Shown here in pieces: positions 27,504 to 35,881 of a DNA stretch of 64,000 nucleotides. The notes under the pieces were generated by a model, which ran no database searches, had not been told where the DNA came from, and was given only the letters and a program-made list of their open reading frames with translations. Numbering within the stretch: the first letter of the stretch is position 1; every line of letters begins with the position of its first letter. The stretch covers positions 1 through 64,000 of the forward strand of contig NZ_NWVL01000010.1 in assembly GCF_002382885.1 (NCBI RefSeq). Reading direction: 5' to 3'. This DNA comes from Streptomyces sp. WZ.A104. GTDB taxonomy: Bacteria; Actinomycetota; Actinomycetes; Streptomycetales; Streptomycetaceae. The translations under genes were made by a program, and so were the position numbers.

Positions 27504-29009
27504 TCAGACCCCCGGCACGCCCGCCACGCGCAACGCGTGCACCAGGTCCCACTCCCGCTCCGCGGACACCTCACGGGCGGCCGCCAGGAGGAGGGGCAGC
27601 AGCCGGGTGTCACCGCTCCCGGCGAGGGCGGCGGCCTCCTGCGGAGTGCGTACGCGGATGAAGGCGCCGAGCAGGTCCCGCGCCTCCCGTTCGTGGCCCG
27701 CGCCGTCCAGGGCGAGCGCCGCTGCGGCCACCTCGGCGGCGGGCCGGGCCACTCCCTGGCGCAACAGGAGCCCGCAGTCGTCGTCGTGCCCCGCGGCGGC
27801 CAGCGCGCCCGCCGCCGAGGCGAACCCGGCGGGCGGCAGCGAGGACACCTCCCAGAGCAGGGTCGTCCAGTCGGCGGAGAGGCCCGCCCGGTACAGGGCG
27901 ACCGCGAGCACCGGCAGCCGGGCCGCGGGCCAGGCCGCGACCTCGCAGAGCACCACGTGCGCCTCGCCACTGCGGCCCTCGGTGCGCAGCCGGACCAGCC
28001 GGGCGACGGCGGCGGCCACGGCCTGCCCGGCGGCCGGGTCCGGCAGGGCGTCCGGCGTACGGTCCCGCCCGGCCCGGTCCCGGCCCTCACGATCCCCTCC
28101 GCCCTCATCGCCCGCGCCACCGAAGCGGGCGCCGCGCGGGGCAAAGGCCCCGGGCCGGGCGGGGGCGGGCAGCACGGGCACCGGCGAGGGGGCGTAGCCG
28201 GTCGCCTCGTCGTCGACCTCCAGCCCGGCGAACCGGGCACCGCGCGGCTTCTTGCGCGAGGGCTCGGCGGCGGGGGCCACAGGCACGGCGGGCGCCACGC
28301 GCGGGCGACCGGGCGCAGGGGCGTCGGGCGCAGGGGCCGGGTACGCGGTCGGGGCAGGGGCCTCAGGCGCGGAGGAATACGCATCGGCCGCCACCCGGGG
28401 GTGGCCGACGGCAGGCCCCTCCGGCCCGGAGACATCCGCATCGGGCGTGACGCCCGGGCGACCAGGGGCGGGGGCGGGGGCGGGCTGCGTATCCAGTGCC
28501 GGGGCAGGTTCGGCGTACGCGTCCGGCACCGTCACCGCCGCCAGCCGCTTGCGCAGTTCCGCGCAGCGCGCCGAGGCCCGCGCGTGGTCGTCGCGGGCCC
28601 AGGCCAGCGCCTCGGGGTCGGCCGGGTCCGTGTCGTCGGCCCCGGCGTCGCGCAGCCGTTGTGCCGCCCGGCCCTGCTCGCCGATCATCAACTCCAGCCG
28701 GTGGACGAGCTCCTGGCGTCCGCCGGGCCGCCGGTCGTGGGCGGCGGCGGAGGCCGAGTAGAGGGCGGCCGCCCGGACCGAGACCTGCTCGGCGAAGCGT
28801 GCGCCGTGCAGCGCGGCCAGGTCCGCGAGCAGGGACTCGACCACGTCCCAGGGCGGGACCTCCACCCCGTCGAGGCAGGACCGCATGCCCGCCGGGTCGC
28901 GCCGGACGAAGACCCCGTACCAACCGCGCCCGGGGTCCAGTCGCGCCGCCAGATCGCGTAGGTACCGCGCGAACTCTCCTACTTCCAACTCCTGCTGATA
29001 CACCGTCAT
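27504..29009 (-). CDS. Conserved hypothetical protein with helical repeats
   Basis: A 501-residue protein. The N-terminal ~110 residues form a helical module (MTVYQQELEVGEFARYLRDL, then GWYGVFVRRDPAGM and PPWDVVESLLADLAALHG). A long Pro/Ala-rich linker (about 170-300) follows, with low-complexity PAP repeats. The C-terminal ~190 residues are Leu/Ala-rich helices (VLAVALYRAGLSADWTTLLW and similar) resembling a TPR or PPR solenoid. There is no signal peptide or catalytic motif. Such proteins are found in streptomycetes with unknown role. ATG 29009 was chosen over the upstream in-frame ATG because the conserved segment begins there. Confidence 0.7.
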   Translation of the reverse strand: MTVYQQELEVGEFARYLRDLAARLDPGRGWYGVFVRRDPAGMRSCLDGVEVPPWDVVESLLADLAALHGARFAEQVSVRAAALYSASAAAHDRRPGGRQELVHRLELMIGEQGRAAQRLRDAGADDTDPADPEALAWARDDHARASARCAELRKRLAAVTVPDAYAEPAPALDTQPAPAPAPGRPGVTPDADVSGPEGPAVGHPRVAADAYSSAPEAPAPTAYPAPAPDAPAPGRPRVAPAVPVAPAAEPSRKKPRGARFAGLEVDDEATGYAPSPVPVLPAPARPGAFAPRGARFGGAGDEGGGDREGRDRAGRDRTPDALPDPAAGQAVAAAVARLVRLRTEGRSGEAHVVLCEVAAWPAARLPVLAVALYRAGLSADWTTLLWEVSSLPPAGFASAAGALAAAGHDDDCGLLLRQGVARPAAEVAAAALALDGAGHEREARDLLGAFIRVRTPQEAAALAGSGDTRLLPLLLAAAREVSAEREWDLVHALRVAGVPGV

Positions 29010-29189
29010 CGTCGCCCTCGCCGACCGTCGACCGGAGCCCTCCGGTCCGGAGGCATTCGACCGCAGGTGTGTTACGGGACGGCTACGCGCAGCTTTCGGG
29101 CACACTGCGGCGGGAGCACGGCAGCCGCGCCGTGCGCCCCCCGCGCGCTCCGATGAACGGCCCCGGAAGGCGCGGAAGCCACGGAAGAC

Positions 29190-29570
29190 TCAGAAGGTGA
29201 CGGCGACACCGGTGTGCGGGCGCTTGCCGAGCCGGGCGACCATGGCAGGCCAGTCGACCAGCCAGAACTTCCACGTGTACTTGCGGGCCAGCAGCTTGCG
29301 CACCGCACGGGTCGCGTCCTCGTCGAGGAGCGTGGCGGTGCCTTCGGCGCTCGGGGCCCCATCGGCGATCCGGCCCCGCACATCGCAGACGGTCACGACG
29401 ACCTTGCTGTTGTTGCGCAGCCGCTTGACCTTCCACGAGTCGGAGCGGGTCCAGACGTACAGCACACCACCCTCGGCGGCCGCCCAGACGGGCGTAGCGA
29501 CGGGTGTGCCGTCCTTCCGGTAGGTGGTCAGGCTGACGTATTCGCTGCGGGCGAAGTCCTGGAGAGTCAC
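29190..29570 (-). CDS. PPOX-class F420-dependent flavin/deazaflavin oxidoreductase
   Basis: A 126-residue split beta-barrel protein. Typical features are SLTTYRKDGTPVATPVW near the N-terminus, the phosphate-binding RSDSWKVKRLRNNSKV, and VCDVRGRI. These small enzymes reduce varied substrates with F420H2, and no specific substrate can be read from the sequence. The start is GTG 29570. It is followed downstream by the hypothetical protein gene, with 180 bp between them, and preceded by the XRE regulator. Confidence 0.85.
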   Translation of the reverse strand: MTLQDFARSEYVSLTTYRKDGTPVATPVWAAAEGGVLYVWTRSDSWKVKRLRNNSKVVVTVCDVRGRIADGAPSAEGTATLLDEDATRAVRKLLARKYTWKFWLVDWPAMVARLGKRPHTGVAVTF

Positions 29571-29609
29571 GGGCGCGACCCTACGCCCTGCGCGCCTCCG
29601 GAGGGGGCA

Positions 29610-29879
29610 CTACGCGATCAGCGGCACCGCGGCCGGTTCCGGTGCGCAGCCGCCGAGGATCTCGTCCAGGGAGAGGCCCAGCGCACCGGCGAGGGCAGCC
29701 ACGGTGAAGAAGGCCGGGGTCGGGGCGCGGCCGGTCTCGATCTTGCGGAGGGTCTCCGCGGAGATTCCGGCGCTCGCGGCGACGGCCGCCATGCTGCGCT
29801 CCCCGCGCGCTTCGCGGAGCAGCAGGCCGAGCCGCTCGCCGCGCAGGCGCTCTTCGGGAGTCAGGGGGGTGCGGACCAT
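29610..29879 (-). CDS. XRE-family HTH regulator (89 aa)
   Basis: An 89-residue DNA-binding protein with one HTH_XRE domain: LGLLLREARGERSMAAVAAS, recognition helix region GISAETLRKIETGRAPTPAFFTVAALA, then the dimerisation helix SLDEIL. It is divergent from the methionine aminopeptidase gene. A long inverted repeat (29917-29949) with one extra half-site lies between them, the expected position for autoregulation and control of the aminopeptidase. Such regulators often pair with this second methionine aminopeptidase in Streptomyces. Confidence 0.9.
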   Translation of the reverse strand: MVRTPLTPEERLRGERLGLLLREARGERSMAAVAASAGISAETLRKIETGRAPTPAFFTVAALAGALGLSLDEILGGCAPEPAAVPLIA

Positions 29880-29907
29880 GCGGCCACCCTACCACGGTGC
29901 ACCATTC

Positions 29908-29949
29908 CTATACCGTCATTACTATACCGCTTCGACCGGTATAGTAATG
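29908..29949. promoter_or_regulatory. Operator: 13-bp inverted repeat plus a third half-site
   Basis: CATTACTATACCG (29917-29929) and its exact complement (29937-29949) flank a 7-nt spacer. CTATACCG also occurs at 29908-29915 as a direct-repeat half-site. The right arm ends with the ATG of the first possible aminopeptidase start. It is AT-rich against a GC-rich background, so conservation by selection is likely. Confidence 0.85.
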
Positions 29950-30720
29950 GGCATGGTTCACATCAAGACAGACACCGACATCGAAGCGATGCGCGAGGCC
30001 GGCCGGATCGTCGCGCAGATCCTGACCCGTACGCGGAAAGTCGCGGCGGTCGGCGTGACACCGCGCCAACTGGACGAGGCGGCCCGCGAGGTGCTGAGCG
30101 AGGCCGGCGCCTCCTCGCCGTTCCTGAACTACCGGCCCCACTTCGCCTCCACGCCCTTTCCGGCCGTCGTCTGCGTCTCGGTCAACGACGCGATCGTGCA
30201 CGGCATCCCCTCGGCCGAGCCGCTGCGGGACGGGGACCTGGTCAGCGTGGACACGGGCGCCCTCCTCGACGGCTGGGCGGGCGACTCGGCGGTCAGCTTC
30301 ACCGTGGGCCGCGCCCGCCCCGCCGACACCCGGCTCATCGCCACCGCCGACCGGGCCCTGGAGGCAGGGATCGCCGCGGCAGTGGTGGGCAACCGCATCG
30401 GCGACATCGCCCACGCGATCGGCACGGTCTGCCGGGACGCGGGCTACGGGATCATGGAGGGCTACGGCGGGCACGGGATCGGCCGGTCCATGCACGAGGA
30501 CCCGCCCGTGCCGAACGAGGGACGCCCGGGGCGCGGCATGCCGCTGCGGCACGGGATGGTCCTGGCGATCGAGCCCATGCTGATCGCCGGCGGCGGCGAC
30601 GCGTTCCGCGAGGACCGGGACGGGTGGACCCTGCGGACGGCCGACGGCACCCGGGCCGCGCACAGCGAGCACACGGTGGCGGTCACCGACGGCGGTCCGC
30701 GGGTCCTGACCGCGCTCTGA
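29947..30720 (+). CDS. map: Methionine aminopeptidase, type I
   Basis: A 257-residue MAP that removes the initiator Met. Metal ligands are visible: SVDTGALLDGWAGDSAVSF (two Asp), GGHGIGRSMHEDPPVPN (His), LAIEPMLI (Glu) and the final Glu in AAHSEHTVAV. ATG 29947 is partly in the operator arm; ATG 29953 (MVHIKTD) gives the more usual N-terminus and may be the real start. It lacks the N-terminal zinc-finger extension of some MAPs. The divergent XRE gene and the operator suggest regulated expression, unlike the housekeeping MAP that usually lies with ribosomal genes. Confidence 0.93.
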   Translation: MGMVHIKTDTDIEAMREAGRIVAQILTRTRKVAAVGVTPRQLDEAAREVLSEAGASSPFLNYRPHFASTPFPAVVCVSVNDAIVHGIPSAEPLRDGDLVSVDTGALLDGWAGDSAVSFTVGRARPADTRLIATADRALEAGIAAAVVGNRIGDIAHAIGTVCRDAGYGIMEGYGGHGIGRSMHEDPPVPNEGRPGRGMPLRHGMVLAIEPMLIAGGGDAFREDRDGWTLRTADGTRAAHSEHTVAVTDGGPRVLTAL

Positions 30721-30828
30721 CGCCGCTCTGGCCGGGCACCCGGCCGGGCTCCGACTGGGCTCTGACCGGGCACCGGCCGGGCCCGATCGACCGAGGAACC
30801 GCCTCCGGGACACCCCTCGGAAGCACCT

Positions 30829-31542
30829 TCAGGAGCGCCCCACGAACTCCCTCGCCAGCTCCTCCCCCCGGCTCCGCGCCTTCGCACGGCTCTCGATCGG
30901 GGAGATACGGGAGTCCTTGAACGCGATGTACGTGACCCCGGACTCGGCGCCTCCGCTCACCGGGTCGGGGTCGATGCCCAGCGTCCTGGCCATGGCGTAC
31001 GACGCCTCCCCGATGATGCCCCTGGGACCGGTGTCCCCGATGACGCCGTACCGCACCAGGTCCCCGTACACGACCGCGACGACGCTGCCGCCGCCGAGCC
31101 CCGACTTCCGGTAGTCCCACACCTTGCCGGGGGCGGGTACCACCACATGGGGGAGTGCGGCCGAGTCCAGCGGTTCGCCGCGGGAGGACGTGAACGCGGT
31201 CTCCGGCAGGAAGTAGGGGTCCGTCTTCAGGTTGCACTCCTTGGTCTTCCGGCCGTCGCAGTCGATGTCCATGTCCGCCTTCCAGAACACGGCGTCCTGG
31301 GTGCCGCAGACGGAGACCGTGGCCTTGGGGCTGCCGCTGTCCGTGCGGTACTCGCCCTTCGAGATCCGCGTACAGGAGCGGACCTCGGCCAGCAGCTCGG
31401 CGGCGGTCACCTCGGTCGCGTCCACGGCCGAACCCTCCGGGGCGGCCCTCTCCGCGTCACTGGCGGCCGCCGGCAGCGCCGCCGCCGCGAGCAGCGCGGC
31501 GCCGCAGGCGGCGGAGGTCAGGGCGAGCATTCGGGTGCGCAT
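30829..31542 (-). CDS. Secreted chitosanase-like protein, glycoside hydrolase family 75
   Basis: A 237-residue exported protein with signal peptide (residues 1-28, ending in AAAS). The GH75 core carries FWKADMDIDCDGRKTKECN, with the acidic cluster expected near the catalytic Asp, the conserved ALPHVVVPAP, and YGVIGDTGPRGIIGEASYAM with the Glu proposed as acid/base. Cys residues in SCTR, SVCG, DCDG and ECNL may form disulfides. It would hydrolyse chitosan or a related polymer outside the cell. The start is ATG 31542, and the gene is downstream of ggt on the same strand, 70 bp apart. Confidence 0.85.
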   Translation of the reverse strand: MRTRMLALTSAACGAALLAAAALPAAASDAERAAPEGSAVDATEVTAAELLAEVRSCTRISKGEYRTDSGSPKATVSVCGTQDAVFWKADMDIDCDGRKTKECNLKTDPYFLPETAFTSSRGEPLDSAALPHVVVPAPGKVWDYRKSGLGGGSVVAVVYGDLVRYGVIGDTGPRGIIGEASYAMARTLGIDPDPVSGGAESGVTYIAFKDSRISPIESRAKARSRGEELAREFVGRS

Positions 31543-31612
31543 GGTGCGGATGGGCCCTTCCCGTAGAACGAGGGGCCCGTGCGGGTCGCCGCCCCTGCTT
31601 CGTCCGGCCGGC

Positions 31613-33430
31613 TCAGCGCCTGCCGCCCGGATGCACCACCATGGCCGAGCCGCCGCCCCGGCGCACCTTTTCCGCCGCCGCGAGCCATCGGCCGTCGGGC
31701 AGCCGCTGCACGCCGGTGGCGGCCCCGATCTCCGGGGTCTGCTTGAAGGCGTGGCCGAGCCCCTCCAGCTCCGTGCGGACCGCGCTGTTCCACAGGTCCG
31801 GCTCGATGTCCGTCGTCGCCGTGTTGCGCTGGCTGGCGCGCGGCGCGGCGATCGCGTCGACCAGCGGGAGCCCCCGGTCCAGGTGTCCGGTGAGCGACTG
31901 GAGGACGGTCGTGATGATCGTGGCCCCGCCCGGTGTGCCGAGGGCGAGGACCGGCTTGCCGTGCTTCAGCACGATCGTCGGCGAGATCGACGAGCGCGGG
32001 CGCTTGCCGGGTCCCGGCAGGTTCGGGTCGTGCACGGCCGGGTCGGCGGGGGCGAAGGAGAAGTCGGTGAGTTCGTTGTTGAGCAGGAAGCCGCGGCCGG
32101 GCACCGTGATGCCGCTGCCACCGGTGGACTCGATCGTGAGGGTGTAGGCGACGACGTTGCCCCACTTGTCGGCGGCCGTCAGGTGGGTGGTGCTCTCCCC
32201 CTCGTACGTCGTCGGAACGGCCGCGCCACCCCTGCCGCACCGTTCGGGGTTCCGCGGGTCGCCCGGCGCCAGCGGGCTGGTCAGCGCCTTGTCGTCGCTG
32301 ATCAGGCACTCCCGGGCGTCCGCGAAGCGCTGGCTCAGCAGCTCCTTCGTGGGGACGTCCTCGAACGCCGGGTCGCCCACCCAGCGGCCCCGGTCCGCGA
32401 AGGCGATCCGGCTCGCCTCGATGAGCCGATGCAGATACCGGGTGGGGTCGGCCCGCGAAAGGTCGGTCGACTCAAGGATGTTGAGGGCCTCGCCCACGCT
32501 GGTGCCGCCGGACGAGGAGGGGGCCATGCCGTAGACGTCCAGGCCCCGGTAGTTCACCCTGGTCGGGTCCTTGAGCAGGGTCCGGTAGGAAGCGAGGTCC
32601 TTGCGGGTCAGATCGCCGGGCCGCACCACCCGGGTGGCGTCCGGGTCGACCGGCGGCTTGCGTACGGTACGGACGATGTCGTCGGCCAACTCGCCCCGGT
32701 ACAGCGCGCCGACCCCTTCCCGGCCGAGCTTCGCGTACGTACGGGCCAGGTCCGGGTTCTTGAACACCGAGCCGACGACGGGGAGTTCACCGCCCGGGAG
32801 GAACAGCTTCGCGGAGGCCGGGAAGTCGGCGAACCGGGCCCGGTTGGCGGCAGTCTGCGAGCGGAAGGTTTTGTCCACCACGAACCCGTCCCGCGCCAGG
32901 CGCTCGGCCGGTTTCAGCAGCGTACGCAGGGACTTGCTGCCCCAGGCGTCCAGCGCCCGTTCCCAGGTGGCCGGGGTGCCGGGGGTGCCGACGCCGAGGC
33001 CGCTGGTCATCCCCTCCGCGAACGGGATGGGCCTGCCGTTCTCCAGGAAGAGGGAGGCGTTCGCGCTGCGCGGGGCTGTCTCGCGGCCGTCGATGGTCTG
33101 GACGGCGCGCTTCCTGGCGTCGTAGTGGACGAAGTAGCCACCACCGCCGATGCCCGCCGAGTACGGTTCCGTCACCCCGAGGGCCGCCGCGGTGGCGACG
33201 GCCGCGTCCACCGCGTTGCCGCCCCTGCGCAGGACCTCGATCCCGGCGGCCGACGCGTCCCGGTCGACGCTCGCCACCGCTCCCCCGTAGCCCACCGCCA
33301 CCGGGGACTTGGGCGGAGCGGGGTGCGGGGCGGTGGAGGGCGCCGAGGCCGCCGGGGCGGCGGCCCCCACCGAGGCGAGGACGGCCAGGACGGCCAACAG
33401 GGACGTGTTCCGGCCGACGGAACGGCGCAT
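31613..33430 (-). CDS. ggt: Gamma-glutamyltransferase
   Basis: A 605-residue exported enzyme that cleaves the gamma-glutamyl bond of glutathione-like substrates. The signal peptide covers ~30 residues (LAVLAVLASVGAAAPAASA). The proenzyme self-cleaves before the Thr in the conserved TTHL motif (EGESTTHLTAADKWGNVV), leaving a small subunit starting with that Thr. Other features are GGNAVDAAVATAAALGVTEP, GIGGGGYFVHYDA and the oxyanion GGTSVGEALN, plus the small-subunit SSISPTIVL and GTPGGATIITTV. Length is normal. ATG 33430 follows a GGAGGTACG site. Confidence 0.94.
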   Translation of the reverse strand: MRRSVGRNTSLLAVLAVLASVGAAAPAASAPSTAPHPAPPKSPVAVGYGGAVASVDRDASAAGIEVLRRGGNAVDAAVATAAALGVTEPYSAGIGGGGYFVHYDARKRAVQTIDGRETAPRSANASLFLENGRPIPFAEGMTSGLGVGTPGTPATWERALDAWGSKSLRTLLKPAERLARDGFVVDKTFRSQTAANRARFADFPASAKLFLPGGELPVVGSVFKNPDLARTYAKLGREGVGALYRGELADDIVRTVRKPPVDPDATRVVRPGDLTRKDLASYRTLLKDPTRVNYRGLDVYGMAPSSSGGTSVGEALNILESTDLSRADPTRYLHRLIEASRIAFADRGRWVGDPAFEDVPTKELLSQRFADARECLISDDKALTSPLAPGDPRNPERCGRGGAAVPTTYEGESTTHLTAADKWGNVVAYTLTIESTGGSGITVPGRGFLLNNELTDFSFAPADPAVHDPNLPGPGKRPRSSISPTIVLKHGKPVLALGTPGGATIITTVLQSLTGHLDRGLPLVDAIAAPRASQRNTATTDIEPDLWNSAVRTELEGLGHAFKQTPEIGAATGVQRLPDGRWLAAAEKVRRGGGSAMVVHPGGRR

Positions 33431-33535
33431 ACGTACCTCCAGTCAACGGATCTCCGCCGCAGGGTAGTCCCGGCGGAGCCGGATCGTCAGGACCGCCTCG
33501 AACGGTTACCCGGATGACCGATACCATGCGCGCCC

Positions 33536-34285
33536 ATGACGGACGACGTGCGCAACATCGTGCTGGGCGTGATAGCCGCCGGTTTCAGTACCTCCCTGGG
33601 CTGGCTGGCCCGGACCTACCTCTGGCGGCGCAAGCTCCGCCGCAAACAGGCCTTCTTCGGGCTGCCACGCAACTCCGAGTGCCTGCTCGTCGTGAACCGG
33701 TACGCGGGCGCCGACGGGTCCGTGCACCGCCACGACGCCTTCGCCCTGCTCGAACTCTCCGCGCTGATCAAGGACTGCGGGGCGCATGCGCAGATCGTGA
33801 CCCACGACACGGCCCAGCAGGGGTTCGGGGAGCGTACGGAGTTCTGCGTCGGCGGCCCGATGTCCAATCAGCGGATGGCGGCGCATCTGCGCACCCTGCT
33901 GCCCGGGGTCCGGATTAACGTCGAGCAGGACCCCGGCCCGGACCGGGTCGCCTTCCGGATCGGGGCGGAGCGCTACCGGCTGGAGCCCGGAACCTCGGAG
34001 TACGTCCTGCTCGCCCGGCTGACGGGCGGGCAGGACGCACGTCCGGTCTTCGTGTTCTGCGGGCAGCGGGCCATCACGAACCAGGCGGCGACCCGCTATG
34101 TGGCCCGCAACCACGAGAAGCTGCTGCGCAAGCACGGCAACAAGTCGTTCTGCCTGCTGCTGAAGGTCGTCAACTCCCAGGCGTACGGCCCCGATGTGGT
34201 CGAGGTCGTCGGCGATGTGACGCGCGAGGCACAGGAGCCCGCGCCGAGCACCGGCACACCGGCGTCACACCGGGCGAGCAGCTGA
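33536..34285 (+). CDS. Membrane-anchored Rossmann-like hypothetical protein
   Basis: A 249-residue protein with one N-terminal hydrophobic helix (IVLGVIAAGFSTSLGWLA) followed by basic residues (WRRKLRRKQ), so the rest is probably cytoplasmic. The soluble part alternates strands and helices (SECLLVVNRYAG, then FALLELSALIKDCGAHAQIV, then EFCVGGPMSNQRM and PVFVFCGQRAITNQAA), a Rossmannoid pattern with a GGPMSN loop that could bind a nucleotide. I do not recognise the family, although similar membrane-anchored proteins occur near immune genes in actinomycetes. No partner gene is obvious here. Confidence 0.6.
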   Translation: MTDDVRNIVLGVIAAGFSTSLGWLARTYLWRRKLRRKQAFFGLPRNSECLLVVNRYAGADGSVHRHDAFALLELSALIKDCGAHAQIVTHDTAQQGFGERTEFCVGGPMSNQRMAAHLRTLLPGVRINVEQDPGPDRVAFRIGAERYRLEPGTSEYVLLARLTGGQDARPVFVFCGQRAITNQAATRYVARNHEKLLRKHGNKSFCLLLKVVNSQAYGPDVVEVVGDVTREAQEPAPSTGTPASHRASS

Positions 34286-34388
34286 GCGCCGCACTCCGCT
34301 TCCGGCGGTGAGATTTTCCGCTCCGGACGGAACCCGACATGGGCGAATTGGCCTCTGACCAGCTGAGTGTCCTGCCTGGGAGGTTTCG

Positions 34389-35648
34389 TTGAGTTCCGCA
34401 CGCCCGTCACGTTCCGCACGCCCCGCACACCCGTCACGCTCCGCGCGCCTGTCGCGGTCCGCGCGCCTGTCGCGGTCCGCGCGCCCCGGCATCCGACGTA
34501 CCGTTCTGGCCGGTCCGGCGGCGCTCCTCGCCGCCGCGCTCACCGGCTGCTACGCCGGTGGCTCCACCTCTGCCGAGGACGCCCCCGATGCGGCGCCCGA
34601 CACCAGCATCTCGGTGAACCTCAAGGGCAAGGCTGCGGCGCCGGGGCAGCCGGTGAAGGTGACCCTGGCGCACGGGAAGCTGAAGTCGGTGGCGGTGACG
34701 GCGGGCGAGAGCGGCGCGCTGACCGGGAAGATATCCGCCGACGGCCGGACCTGGATATCCGAGCGGGTAGCCGCGCCGGGCACCGCGTACACGGTGCGGG
34801 CGAAGGACTCCGACGGCGGCAGTGACCAGGCAGTCTTCACCACCGCCGGGGCCGAGAAGGTCAACAAGCTGTCGCTCGCGCCCGGGAAGAACACGACCGT
34901 GGGCATCGCCCAGCCGCTGTCCGTCGTCTTCGACCACCCGGTGAAGGACAAGGCGGCCGTGGAGAAGGCCCTCAAGGTGTCCACCTCCAACGACACCGAG
35001 GGCTCCTGGGGCTGGCTCCGGGACTACTCGGGCAAGGACCGTGTCGACTGGCGGCCGAAGGAGTACTGGAAGCCCGGCACGAAGGTCACCCTGGACGCGC
35101 AGCTGAACGGCATCGACACGGGTACGGACGGCGGCTGGTTCGTCCGCGACTACACGACGACGTTCACCATCGGCGCGGCCCAGGTCGTCAAGGTCGACCT
35201 CGACCGGCACCGCCTCGCCCTGCACCGGGACGGGAAGCAGGTCCTGGACATCCCGATGTCGGCGGGCACCCCGGGCGGTGAGAAGGCGTCCTGGCGGGGC
35301 ACGGCGGTCCTGATGTCGAAGGAGGGCACGATCAACATGCGCTCCGAGACGGTGGGCCTCGGCGACGCCTACGACAAGATGGTCGACTACTCGATGCGGC
35401 TGACGTGGTCGGGGATGTACGCACACGCGGCCCCGTGGAACGCGGGCTATTTCGGCCAGGCCAACCGGAGTTCGGGCTGCGTCGGAATGAGCGACGCGAA
35501 CGCCGCCGCGCTGTACGGACAGGTGCGGGTGGGCGACCCGTTCGAGATCACCGGCGCGGACGCCAAGGGCACCGTCGCCGAGGGCAACGGATACGGCGCG
35601 TGGAACGTGTCGTGGGCCGACTGGCAGGCGAAGAGCTCCCTGAAGTGA
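34389..35648 (+). CDS. L,D-transpeptidase lipoprotein (Ldt, Ig-like domains)
   Basis: A 419-residue exported peptidoglycan cross-linking enzyme. A very basic Ser/Ala/Arg leader (~35 residues, from an 18-bp DNA repeat) precedes the hydrophobic LAGPAALLAAALTGC lipobox. Two Ig-like domains follow (about 70-170 and 170-275). The YkuD catalytic domain carries SGMYAHAAPWNAGYFGQ and the SxGC motif SSGCVGMSD (catalytic Cys). It makes 3-3 cross-links between diaminopimelate residues. The start is TTG 34389 behind GGGAGG, so the basic leader is part of the protein unless a later start is used. Confidence 0.9.
   Translation: MSSARPSRSARPAHPSRSARLSRSARLSRSARPGIRRTVLAGPAALLAAALTGCYAGGSTSAEDAPDAAPDTSISVNLKGKAAAPGQPVKVTLAHGKLKSVAVTAGESGALTGKISADGRTWISERVAAPGTAYTVRAKDSDGGSDQAVFTTAGAEKVNKLSLAPGKNTTVGIAQPLSVVFDHPVKDKAAVEKALKVSTSNDTEGSWGWLRDYSGKDRVDWRPKEYWKPGTKVTLDAQLNGIDTGTDGGWFVRDYTTTFTIGAAQVVKVDLDRHRLALHRDGKQVLDIPMSAGTPGGEKASWRGTAVLMSKEGTINMRSETVGLGDAYDKMVDYSMRLTWSGMYAHAAPWNAGYFGQANRSSGCVGMSDANAAALYGQVRVGDPFEITGADAKGTVAEGNGYGAWNVSWADWQAKSSLK
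34395..34475. repeat. 18-bp tandem repeat encoding SAR-type residues
   Basis: Imperfect 18-bp units occur at 34395, 34413 (27 bp long), 34440 and 34458. The last two are identical. They encode the repeated SARLSR-like basic residues in the L,D-transpeptidase leader. Confidence 0.75.
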
Positions 35649-35835
35649 AGTAGCCGCGCGGGACGCCACGGTCACCGGCAGGAAGTCGAGCGGCACCCTC
35701 GTCGCGTTTCTCCACGACGTGGGGCCGCTCGGCGTCTTGCATCGAGCACAACCCGACCGGCGCGCAGCTGACCTTCTCCTCGCCCGGTACGGACCCGGGT
35801 CATCCCGGTCCCGCCGCGCGAGAAGTGATCACCGA

Positions 35836-35881
35836 CTGCTGCCGGGCGGGCACTGCCCGGCTACTGCCCTCCCGGCAGCAG
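35836..35881. terminator. Bidirectional terminator between ldt and gluD
   Basis: An 11-bp perfect inverted repeat (35836-35846 with 35871-35881) encloses a smaller inner hairpin. It lies between convergent genes, with its right arm in the last codons of gluD. Confidence 0.65.

Noticed and set aside
29524..29946. A plus-strand reading frame running through the PPOX and XRE genes into the aminopeptidase
   Set aside because: The upstream part is antisense to two recognised genes. The aminopeptidase starts at 29947 or 29953.
35649..35860. A short plus-strand frame after the L,D-transpeptidase (CIEHNPTGAQLTF-like)
   Set aside because: It has no start codon with a ribosome site, no recognised family, and overlaps the terminator region.
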